From: Desulfurococcales archaeon | GTDB taxonomy: Archaea; Thermoproteota; Thermoprotei_A; Sulfolobales; NBVN01 | Direction of reading: 5' to 3' | DNA: 33,244 nucleotides | Assembly: GCA_015521295.1 (NCBI GenBank) | Contig: WAOL01000024.1 | Span: 1 to 33,244, forward strand | Shown: piece by piece, positions 1-8,016 of the stretch | Layout of the letters: every line of letters starts with the position of its first letter | How positions within the stretch are numbered: the stretch's first letter is position 1 | Position numbers and translations under genes: made by a program | The notes under the pieces: model-generated | Database searches by the model: none | The model's input: only the letters and a program-made list of their open reading frames with translations | Told to the model about the DNA's origin: nothing

Positions 1-573
1 GTGTACTGCAGCAGCTGCGAGGAATTCCCAGAGGAGGGGTTCGAACTAGATCAGGTCGTGGAATACGGCTTAGTTAAGGAGTACGAGTTCGTTCCGGGTA
101 GGGGAGGGCAGGGACTTCGGGAACTGTATAGGAGGGTGCGGGAACTCATTGCTAAGGAGGTGACGTCCACGCTCGCACCCTACGCACTGAAGTGCGCGTT
201 AACTGAAGTGGAGTATATGCTGGTGATCCTGCAGAACGGTTCAGCTGCCCTCCTCGAGGGAGAGCGAGACAGGGTAGTGATCCCTAATATCAAGGCGTCC
301 CTGAGCGCACACACTCATCCCAGAGGATGCACCCCCTCACCACATGACCTGAAGAGCCTGATTAACTTGCTTTTCGAGGGCGGGTTAGGCTCAGCAATAA
401 TATCCACGGAGTGCGGACTCCTAGTAGTAAGAGATGGGCCGTTCACAGAGGACGACCTACTGGCACTGTCTAAATTACGTGACAGTCTCAGCGGGAGAGA
501 CATCGAACCACTCAAGAAAGCCCTCCGGGAAGGACGCGTGGGCCCCAACTTAATGGTTGCGTTAATCTCGTAG
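1..573 (+). CDS. JAB/MPN (JAMM)-like putative metalloprotease/isopeptidase domain protein; possibly truncated at the 5' window edge
   Basis: ORF with HTHPRGCTPSPHD motif resembling the JAMM HxHP...S..D signature (RadC-like HNHPSG..TPSPED). The ORF begins at base 1, so the true start may lie upstream. Confidence 0.6.
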   Translation: MYCSSCEEFPEEGFELDQVVEYGLVKEYEFVPGRGGQGLRELYRRVRELIAKEVTSTLAPYALKCALTEVEYMLVILQNGSAALLEGERDRVVIPNIKASLSAHTHPRGCTPSPHDLKSLINLLFEGGLGSAIISTECGLLVVRDGPFTEDDLLALSKLRDSLSGRDIEPLKKALREGRVGPNLMVALIS

Positions 574-1344
574 TTTAGGAGACCCCGCGGAACAGAACCT
601 TGCGATCGTGTTAATCACTGCCTTGAACGCACCGTCCGTTGCACGAGCCTTATACCTCCTCAGAGCCTCCCTTAGCTCCGTCTTCAAGCGCTCGTGATCC
701 CTACAGCACTCCCTACCGAAGGCTGACCTGTAAATGAACCATGAGCACACCCTGCATACGTTGCAGGGTGCCTCACTGGTGGAGGCGCTCTCATAGTCAA
801 TCACCTTCACCCTCCCGCCCCTCGTTACTAAGACGTGTTCCCTAAGCAGTGAAAGTTCCTTATGGTCAACACCCACGAGGTCTAGGTACCTCACAGCCCC
901 AAGCACCTTTAGGACTAGTGGTAAAGCACTGCCACAACCCTTCATTAAGACTTTATCCATAACCTCACCAATTGGGGCACCATCAACGTACTCCATTATA
1001 ATGAAGTCATCATCACAACGATATACCTTAGGCGCTACTGGATATGCAGCCTTCATAACCTCGCACTCAAGCATGAGTGAGTCCCTCTTGGAGTCGGTAC
1101 GCCTCACTTTGATGGCGACTGTTAGGGAGGGCTTAAGCACCGCCTTAATAACCACTGATGCATGTCCCTTCCCCAACACCCTTAAGCCTCCTATGTCTTC
1201 TCTTCCCTTGCTTAGCAGGGTCAACACGCCAGCATTAACTAATTTCCCAACCCTAATTCGGACGCACTCTTCGCTAGGATGGGGGAAGCATAGCACGCGT
1301 TTCCATTTATCCTTATTAATACTATTTAGAGTAGTATTAGCCAT
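562..1344 (-). CDS. Predicted archaeal Ser/Thr protein kinase (RIO-like, COG2112-type)
   Basis: LGKGHASVV glycine loop, AIKVRR lysine, DHKELSLLREHVLV catalytic-loop equivalent, KVIDYESAS DFG-equivalent. Confidence 0.8.
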   Translation of the reverse strand: MANTTLNSINKDKWKRVLCFPHPSEECVRIRVGKLVNAGVLTLLSKGREDIGGLRVLGKGHASVVIKAVLKPSLTVAIKVRRTDSKRDSLMLECEVMKAAYPVAPKVYRCDDDFIIMEYVDGAPIGEVMDKVLMKGCGSALPLVLKVLGAVRYLDLVGVDHKELSLLREHVLVTRGGRVKVIDYESASTSEAPCNVCRVCSWFIYRSAFGRECCRDHERLKTELREALRRYKARATDGAFKAVINTIARFCSAGSPKLRD

Positions 1345-1365
1345 GTCACCACACTACCCCTGATG

Positions 1366-1374
1366 GATATAACT
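1366..1374 (-). promoter_or_regulatory. Putative TATA box for the kinase gene
   Basis: Minus strand GTTATATCC, centred about 26 nt upstream of the ATG at 1344; consistent with a leaderless transcript. Confidence 0.35.
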
Positions 1375-1515
1375 GGTTAATACCTTAATTGCATTGCTTG
1401 CTAAAAACCATCTTACTACGATGTGTTTTAGCATGTATGCTTTCAGTATGTATTGATTAAAACAAGTAGAGCAAAGTATAAATTACTCGGCGTGATATAT
1501 ACTTGGTGCTTAATC

Positions 1516-2784
1516 GTGGCATCCTATCTAGAATGGATGTTGAAAGTTCTCAGAGAAGCAGTTGATCTAGGCGGCATGCCTGAAGAAGTATATACAATGT
1601 TAAGCAAGCCCGACAGGATCCTCACCGTGAAGATACCTGTAAGGATGGACAACGGCAAGCTCGTGATCTTCGAGGGCTACAGGGTCCAGCACAACAACGC
1701 CCTAGGTCCCTACAAGGGTGGCATCAGATTCCACCCCGAGGTCACCCTCGAAACCGACATCGCCCTCGCCACCGGCATGACACTCAAGAACTCACTTGCC
1801 GGGATACCCTACGGCGGCGGTAAGGGTGCCGTCAGGTGCAATCCCAAGCAGATGAGCATGCGTGAGTTAGAGCAGCTCAGCAGAGGCTACGCTAGGGCCA
1901 TAGCCCCCATAATCGGTCCTGAGAAGGACATCCCTGCACCCGACGTGAACACTAACCCGCAGATCATGATCTGGATGGTTGACGAGTTCAGCAAGCTTAA
2001 GGGCTACAACGTGCCCGGCGTGTTCACAGCTAAGCCGCCGGAGCTCTGGGGCAACCCCGTCAGGATGTACTCCACAGGCTTCGGTGCTGTCGTCGTTGCT
2101 AAAGAGGCCGCCGAGAGGTGGATGGACGGGTTTGAGGGCAAGAGGATAGCGATCCACGGCTTCGGCAACGCTGGTCAGTGGGCTGCTTACTGGGCCTCGA
2201 AGTGGGGAGCTAAGATCGTCGCCATTAGCGACACCTCAGGCGCTGTGTACGACCCGAACGGAATTGACGTGGAGCTAGCGATGAAGGTAAAGAACGAGAC
2301 TAGGAAGGTTATCAACTACCCGAAGGGCGAAAAAATACCCGACTCCAACGCCCCGCTATTCGTGGACTGTGACATCCTCATGCCCTCAGCCATCGAGAAC
2401 GTAATAACTAAGGAGAACGTGAATAAGGTCAAGGCTAGGCTCATCGTCGAGCCAGCCAACGGCCCTGTAACGCCCGAGGCCGAGAAGATACTGTATCAGA
2501 GGAAGGACTTCATAGCGGACGTGCCCGACATCCTTGCCAATGCTGGCGGTGTAGTGATGTCCTACCTAGAGTGGGTCGAGAACCTACAGTGGTACTTCTG
2601 GGACGAGGAGGAGACAAGGCAGAAGCTAGCTGCGATAATGAAGAGGAACTTCCACAAGACCGTGGACGGCTGGGAGAAGCTTAAGGCCAAGCACCCAGAC
2701 AAGCTAGTCACGATGAGGGACGCGGCCTTCGTAATCGCTGTAGACAGAGTCTATAGGGCCATGAAGCTAAGGGGCTGGATATAA
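1516..2784 (+). CDS. gdhA: Glutamate dehydrogenase (NAD(P)-dependent); start trimmed to GTG 1516
   Basis: Highly characteristic GDH sequence: [63 protein letters not shown]. The N-terminus from GTG 1516 ([15 protein letters not shown]...) fits crenarchaeal GDHs better than TTG 1453. Confidence 0.97.
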   Translation: MASYLEWMLKVLREAVDLGGMPEEVYTMLSKPDRILTVKIPVRMDNGKLVIFEGYRVQHNNALGPYKGGIRFHPEVTLETDIALATGMTLKNSLAGIPYGGGKGAVRCNPKQMSMRELEQLSRGYARAIAPIIGPEKDIPAPDVNTNPQIMIWMVDEFSKLKGYNVPGVFTAKPPELWGNPVRMYSTGFGAVVVAKEAAERWMDGFEGKRIAIHGFGNAGQWAAYWASKWGAKIVAISDTSGAVYDPNGIDVELAMKVKNETRKVINYPKGEKIPDSNAPLFVDCDILMPSAIENVITKENVNKVKARLIVEPANGPVTPEAEKILYQRKDFIADVPDILANAGGVVMSYLEWVENLQWYFWDEEETRQKLAAIMKRNFHKTVDGWEKLKAKHPDKLVTMRDAAFVIAVDRVYRAMKLRGWI

Positions 2785-2876
2785 CACGCTTAAAAGGAAA
2801 ATCCCCTCAGAACTTTTTCCAACTTCATACCACAACTTTCTTCAAAATTCCAGTAATAGTAAAAGTAACTAAGTAC

Positions 2877-2884
2877 TTTATATA
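2877..2884 (+). promoter_or_regulatory. Putative TATA box upstream of aminopeptidase-ribC
   Basis: TTTATATA in an AT-rich intergenic region with no competing CDS. Confidence 0.5.
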
Positions 2885-2970
2885 GCAACGAATTCCTTCC
2901 CTAAGCAATCCAGCCCAGCGTAATGAAAAATAATTAATTCTTACCCCTACTTACTTAAAAGGTGGTGATA

Positions 2971-4071
2971 ATGTACCGAAAATTCGCCAAGTTACTCACA
3001 GATTACTGCACAAGCGTTAGGAAGGGGGATGAAGTCTTTATAAACGCCAGCTTTGCGGCGTATCCCCTCGTTAGGGAGTTATGGCGAGCCGTTGTTGAGA
3101 GGGGAGGTTACCCGTTCTTTAACCCGAGGGATGATGTCCTGAGTGAAATATTTTACCGCTATGCTGGTGAGGACTTACTGAGGCACTACTCGAAGATTGA
3201 GGAAACCATTTACGAGCTAGGGGACGTGTTCATCTCGATAATATCACCGACACACACGAAACCCCTCGCAAGCGTGGACCCTGTTAAGATAAAGATCAGA
3301 TCGCAGGCCCGCAGGAAACTAACTGAGATATTCATGAGGAGGGACGCTGAAGGTAGCCTCAGGTGGGTTGCCACCGCTTACCCCACCAACGCGCTTGCGC
3401 AGGAAGCAGGTATGTCGCCCCTAGAATATGAAGAGTTCGTGTTCAAGGCCCTCAAACTGCATAAGAAGGACCCCATAGCGGAGTGGGTCAAGCAGGCAGA
3501 ATGGCAGGAAAGGATAGCGAGCTTCCTCAATAAGGTCTCAGAACTACGCATGGTTGCAGAAGACACGGACCTAACGTTAAGGGTTGATGGGAGGATCTGG
3601 ATAAACGATGATGGGAAGAACAACATGCCGGGAGGCGAGGTATTCACAGGCCCTCACGAGGACTCCACCGAGGGGTATGTGACGTTCACGTACCCTGCCG
3701 TATGGCGCGGTGTTGAGGTTGAAGGCGTTAAGCTAGTCTTCAAGCGCGGAGCTGTGGTCGAGGCCCACGCGATTAAAGGCGAGGAATTCCTTAAGCGAAT
3801 GCTAGAGACTGATGAAGGCGCTAGAAGGTTAGGTGAGGCCGCCTTCGGCTTGAACTACGACATTAAGAGGTACACCAAGGAAATATTGTTCGATGAGAAG
3901 ATCGGTGGGACTGTACACTTAGCGCTCGGAGCATCATACCCGAAAACAGGAGGAAAGAATGTCTCAGCAATTCACTGGGACATGGTCAAGGATATGAGGA
4001 AAGGGAAGGTATACGCTGACGGTGACCTAATATACGAGGGAGGTAAGTTCCTAGAGGATGTGATCTCATGA
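2971..4071 (+). CDS. M29-family aminopeptidase (aminopeptidase T/thermophilic metalloprotease)
   Basis: Family pattern MYRKFAKLLTDYCTSVRKGDEVFI..., GGEVFTGPHEDSTEG, LGASYPKTGGKNVSAIHWDMVKDM. GGTGGTGATA SD-like element just before ATG 2971. Confidence 0.92.
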   Translation: MYRKFAKLLTDYCTSVRKGDEVFINASFAAYPLVRELWRAVVERGGYPFFNPRDDVLSEIFYRYAGEDLLRHYSKIEETIYELGDVFISIISPTHTKPLASVDPVKIKIRSQARRKLTEIFMRRDAEGSLRWVATAYPTNALAQEAGMSPLEYEEFVFKALKLHKKDPIAEWVKQAEWQERIASFLNKVSELRMVAEDTDLTLRVDGRIWINDDGKNNMPGGEVFTGPHEDSTEGYVTFTYPAVWRGVEVEGVKLVFKRGAVVEAHAIKGEEFLKRMLETDEGARRLGEAAFGLNYDIKRYTKEILFDEKIGGTVHLALGASYPKTGGKNVSAIHWDMVKDMRKGKVYADGDLIYEGGKFLEDVIS

Positions 4072-4532
4072 AGGTAGGGATAGTTGACACGACCTTCGCA
4101 CGCGTGGATATGGGTGCCGAAGCTGAGAGAGTGCTTAAGGAGGAACTACCAGACGCCATAATAGTTAGATATACTGTACCAGGAATAAAGGACATCCCAG
4201 TAGCGGCGAAGAAGCTAATTGAGGAGGAGGGGTGTGAAGGAGTCATAACGCTCGGCTGGGTAGGCAAAACACTAACCGATAAGTTCTCATACATAGTTGC
4301 CAGCATGGCCCTTCAATTAGTTCAACTAACAACGAACAAGCACGTGATAGACGTAACTATCCATGAGGACGAAAGTGAGGAAGAATCCGAACTCCTGAGG
4401 ATAGCTCTAGATAGGGCAAGAAAGCATGCAAGGAACCTAGCAGTACTCTTGCTAAAGGGCGGTGAGGGCCTAAGGTCCTATGCTGGTAAGGGTCTAAGGC
4501 AGGGCTATCCGGACGCGGGTCCTATAGAGTGA
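4068..4532 (+). CDS. ribC: Riboflavin synthase, archaeal (RibC) type
   Basis: MKVGIVDTTFARVDMGAEAE..., TVPGIKDIPVAAKKLIEEEGCEGVITLGWVG, stop-start overlap (ATGA) with the upstream aminopeptidase. Confidence 0.92.
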   Translation: MKVGIVDTTFARVDMGAEAERVLKEELPDAIIVRYTVPGIKDIPVAAKKLIEEEGCEGVITLGWVGKTLTDKFSYIVASMALQLVQLTTNKHVIDVTIHEDESEEESELLRIALDRARKHARNLAVLLLKGGEGLRSYAGKGLRQGYPDAGPIE

Positions 4533-4630
4533 ATGATCTTTAAAACAGTACCCCCTAACTCATCATTACTTAATTTCTTACACAATAATCGGTTCTGTAC
4601 ACACTTACTATTAGTTAAGAAAGGTTATCA

Positions 4631-4638
4631 TTTATAAC
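4631..4638 (+). promoter_or_regulatory. Putative TATA box of the orphan operon
   Basis: TTTATAAC centred about 24 nt upstream of ATG 4658; typical spacing for an archaeal leaderless transcript. Confidence 0.45.
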
Positions 4639-4657
4639 GTTAACAACGCTATCTTTC

Positions 4658-4813
4658 ATGTGTAAGGTAATGAGCCTCATCAACCGAGTGTTTGTTCGAC
4701 ACAGTGTTGTAAAGGTATATGCATTCATATTCAAACTTACGAACGGCTTTGAATTACTATTTCTTAATGATATGGGTTCCACTTCTTTAAGAGGTGGGGT
4801 GGTAATAGCTTGA
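4658..4813 (+). CDS. Putative 51-aa small protein, first gene of the orphan operon (below the ORF-track cutoff)
   Basis: Manual translation: MCKVMSLINRVFVRHSVVKVYAFIFKLTNGFELLFLNDMGSTSLRGGVVIA*. Stop TGA 4811-4813 overlaps the TTG start (4810) of the next gene (TTGA). TATA-like element about 24 nt upstream. Confidence 0.5.
   Translation: MCKVMSLINRVFVRHSVVKVYAFIFKLTNGFELLFLNDMGSTSLRGGVVIA
4779..4797 (+). promoter_or_regulatory. Small hairpin just upstream of the second operon gene
   Basis: CCACTTCT-TTA-AGAGGTGG inverted repeat (one G-U wobble). The 3' arm contains the SD-like GAGGTGG next to the TTG start at 4810. Confidence 0.35.
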
Positions 4814-5829
4814 GTACGGCTATTGACATGCTTCGCCGCTTATTCTCCTTAATAGATTTGGTGGACTATGACACAATGATAATTCTCCCCAAACAACACT
4901 CAATTAACGTGGAGGAAATTACGCGCAACGTACAGAGCATCGTGATTCTTTTCGGCAATGAAGAAGAGTCTGGGATATTGCGTGAATCCAAGAACATTTA
5001 CTTTTTCTCGACTAAGGGGATACCAGACACAGCGTTCTGGATAGACTTGATTAAAGGCGACATACACCACGATACATTAGCGAAGATCAAGTCGCTAATC
5101 ACTAAGGATCTTAGAGAAGTAAACATAGTTGCTCGCGAATCATCCCAGGACACGTTACTCGCGTACGAATCGCTTAATGAGTTACGCCGCATTAATACTG
5201 AGGCTAAGGTTAAGGTACTACTCGATGTACCCAGGCTGGATCACGTGCTTAATACCGCCACATTCATGGCACTCGCACTCGACAAGGGCTTACTCGACAT
5301 CGCCGCTATAGCCAATGTGGGCAGAATGATAGCTAGGATACATGCCATCGATAATTTAGAAAGAGCTCAAGAACTAAGATGGTGCCTAGCGAACCTAATG
5401 CACGCAGCGGATAGGGCGTTGGAAAACAACGTGCACGCTGCCGCTGCAGTATGCTACTCAACCAGCGTCCCAGAAATATTTAAGGACCTGTCAGGGTTTA
5501 CTCGTTTCTCCAGGTTCGCATCTTGGGGAGTAGAGTATCAGTCCAGTGGAATGTACGGAACCATAGAAGGACCCGCATATATAGTCAATGATGATCAACT
5601 AAGGGAATTAGCAAGGAAGGAGGGCTGGGTTCACAAGGGAATAGAAATTAGGGAAGGTAGTAGGTTGAGGATAGCAGCTCTCGACATAAACGCGCAGGTA
5701 CTACGCGAGTTCCTGCGATCAGCACTAACTCAGACATCGGGACGGGAAGGGGACACAATAACCGGTTATGTTGAGCTATACAGAGTTGCGGGCTACATTG
5801 AATCCTTAATTAGGAAGCTGTGGGGATGA
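4810..5829 (+). CDS. Uncharacterised 339-aa protein (orphan operon gene A); possible degenerate FtsZ/tubulin-like fold
   Basis: Long ORF with SD-like GGGGTGG upstream of TTG. No family recognised with confidence. Confidence 0.85.
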   Translation: MSTAIDMLRRLFSLIDLVDYDTMIILPKQHSINVEEITRNVQSIVILFGNEEESGILRESKNIYFFSTKGIPDTAFWIDLIKGDIHHDTLAKIKSLITKDLREVNIVARESSQDTLLAYESLNELRRINTEAKVKVLLDVPRLDHVLNTATFMALALDKGLLDIAAIANVGRMIARIHAIDNLERAQELRWCLANLMHAADRALENNVHAAAAVCYSTSVPEIFKDLSGFTRFSRFASWGVEYQSSGMYGTIEGPAYIVNDDQLRELARKEGWVHKGIEIREGSRLRIAALDINAQVLREFLRSALTQTSGREGDTITGYVELYRVAGYIESLIRKLWG

Positions 5830-5835
5830 TCAGGT

Positions 5836-8016
5836 ATGCCCGTGGAGAGGGATTCCATTATTGTCTCTGTAGCGCTCGCTGCTTGGGTGCTACTTTATGG
5901 GTATGCGTTAAGTGTGGTGAGATATCCTTTTAGTATAGCTGTTTGTGGGGCATTCATAATCCTCATCGTGAGTCATGCTATCCTAGTTAGAAGTGATAGG
6001 AAGGGAACACCCTTTGCTATGGCGTATGCTGCCTACGTTATCCTAACGCTCTTCTCCTTAGCTAAAAATATTCACCCGGCCGTGCGGTGGGCCTCGGAGT
6101 TCTTGGTGTTCTCCGTCCTTAGTGTAGTGTTCATCGCTTTCTACGACATACTCGTAAAGGTCAGTAACCGGGATCTCCTACCGCAGTTAATTTTACTGTA
6201 TGCCTTAGCTATATCATTACTAGGGGCTAATGGTTGGGTGCTAATCGCTCTACTAGGTTTAGCTACGGCACTTGTCTGCAGTATGAGGTCACTCATAGGT
6301 TACCTCATGTCGCTTGTCTTCGCTCTACTGCCGTTCATTGGGATTCCAGCAGTGGTTTATAATACTGGGAATCTTCCCCACATAACGTTACCTGGTCTTC
6401 ATGTCGGGAGCGTGGCCTACGTAACTGCCCTTGTAGTAACGTACGTTGCGTTGGCAATTGCAGGTGGGATAGGAGGGTTCCTTGCAATAACTTTTTGGAA
6501 ATCCTCAACTAGGCCTGAGAAGGTTCCTCGTATATTCATGAACTCATTCTCAATCGCAATGTCTGGCATAGTATTTAACGCATTAGTAGTAGTTTTCGTT
6601 TACTTACTTGCACCGTGGCTAAATGAGGTTCTCGTTATGAAGTCCGTGATACTGACATTGATATCAACGTTCGCAGCCGCGTTGCTCATAAATACAACAC
6701 TATTTCGGAGGGAAATTAAGGGACTTCTGAAGGACTTTGAGGAACGTAGTGAATACCTTCTTCATGCGCTAGATAATGTTAGAGATGCCGTGAATGCCCT
6801 CGCATCTGTAGGCGTGACTAACGAAAAGATAGAGGAACTACGTAGTCGAACCAATGAAATAATCATGAATTTAAGGAGGATAAAGGAACATGCCTCGAGC
6901 AACCCCTCTCCGGGCACATTAAAATCCGCACTCAATGAACTCAACATAGTTGAGAAAAACGTCACTGAGATTGAGAAGGAAATTGTAGATACATTCACGT
7001 CCCTCACAATTACGGTGCAGAGTCTTAAGCCCATCGTGGACCCGTACGTGAGGATCCCGGAGGATCTATGGCTTAAGGCCGTGACTGCAACAAAGGTTGA
7101 GGGAATAGAGGATGTCCTCATTAAGGCAAATGCCCTTCGTAGGATTGCGGAAAGACTATGTACTTACTTGGAGAAAGCCATAAATCAGAGTCTTACAGAG
7201 TTAGAAAAAGTTCTGGGCATTAAGGTTATTCCTGAGGAACCCATGAAATGTAGCAATTGGCGTAATCCCATCTCAGCACTAAAGGGAATAGTGAGGGAAT
7301 ATACCTTAATCCTCGCCAGAAACAAGCATGCAATACAGGAAACCTACAATAGGCTCTTAAAGCTTAAAGAAGTTTTCTTAACTCTTGAGAAGGATGTAAA
7401 GAAAAACGATCTACAGAGCACGAACTTCGGCATACTCCTGTCAGAAGCTTCAAGTATACTCTCAGAGGTTCCAGACGTCATACCGTCAACGCATTCCGCA
7501 ATACGCATAATTAAAGACGTTACGGAGAAACTCCGAGGAATCATTGCCAGGTTACCCGAAGCCCTTAAGGCTGACCTGAACTTACTGCTTGGGAGTTCAG
7601 GGACAAATACTACCGCAGAGGTGGCATCAATACTCCACGCACTCAGCAACGTGAGTGAGAAGCTAAATTACCTTTGTGAAACCCTTGAGAACCTAAGTAA
7701 GGAGGGGACTGAGGGAAGCTACACGCAACTAATAACAACGTATGATTCGGCATTACCTAAACTGCTGAAGAGGATCGTGGACAATTTGAAGGAGCTAGCG
7801 GCAATGCGTCGGAGAACCGGGCTAATACCTGTTGTGATGGAGTACATCGACTACTTACTCACGAAAAAAGGAGGCACACTAAGTCTAGAAGATTTACCCT
7901 TTAGAAGAGACGCTTCAATTCACTTCATCCAGCTTTACGCTATAAGCAGGAAGGATGTTGAGGTGCTGGAGGGAGGAATTAGAGTTAGGGGAGGTGTGCA
8001 AAATGCCCAGAAGTAG
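5836..8016 (+). CDS. Uncharacterised 726-aa polytopic membrane protein with a large C-terminal helical/coiled-coil domain (orphan operon gene B)
   Basis: About 10 hydrophobic segments in the first ~295 aa, then ~400 aa of charged heptad-like helical sequence and a short wHTH-like tail. Starts 6 bp after gene A. Confidence 0.88.
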   Translation: MPVERDSIIVSVALAAWVLLYGYALSVVRYPFSIAVCGAFIILIVSHAILVRSDRKGTPFAMAYAAYVILTLFSLAKNIHPAVRWASEFLVFSVLSVVFIAFYDILVKVSNRDLLPQLILLYALAISLLGANGWVLIALLGLATALVCSMRSLIGYLMSLVFALLPFIGIPAVVYNTGNLPHITLPGLHVGSVAYVTALVVTYVALAIAGGIGGFLAITFWKSSTRPEKVPRIFMNSFSIAMSGIVFNALVVVFVYLLAPWLNEVLVMKSVILTLISTFAAALLINTTLFRREIKGLLKDFEERSEYLLHALDNVRDAVNALASVGVTNEKIEELRSRTNEIIMNLRRIKEHASSNPSPGTLKSALNELNIVEKNVTEIEKEIVDTFTSLTITVQSLKPIVDPYVRIPEDLWLKAVTATKVEGIEDVLIKANALRRIAERLCTYLEKAINQSLTELEKVLGIKVIPEEPMKCSNWRNPISALKGIVREYTLILARNKHAIQETYNRLLKLKEVFLTLEKDVKKNDLQSTNFGILLSEASSILSEVPDVIPSTHSAIRIIKDVTEKLRGIIARLPEALKADLNLLLGSSGTNTTAEVASILHALSNVSEKLNYLCETLENLSKEGTEGSYTQLITTYDSALPKLLKRIVDNLKELAAMRRRTGLIPVVMEYIDYLLTKKGGTLSLEDLPFRRDASIHFIQLYAISRKDVEVLEGGIRVRGGVQNAQK

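Noticed and set aside
2809-2820. CTTTTTCC T-tract after gdhA as a terminator
   Set aside because: Plausible archaeal poly-T terminator but too short and isolated to annotate with confidence.
4691-4715. GTTCGA-like T-loop sequence suggesting a tRNA
   Set aside because: No flanking 5-bp T-stem, acceptor or anticodon arms; region is better explained by the small ORF.
4658-5829. Small ORF plus gene A as one gene split by a frameshift
   Set aside because: The TTGA stop-start junction with a preceding SD-like element and a leaderless-type promoter fits two coupled genes better, though comparison with orthologues is needed to be certain.
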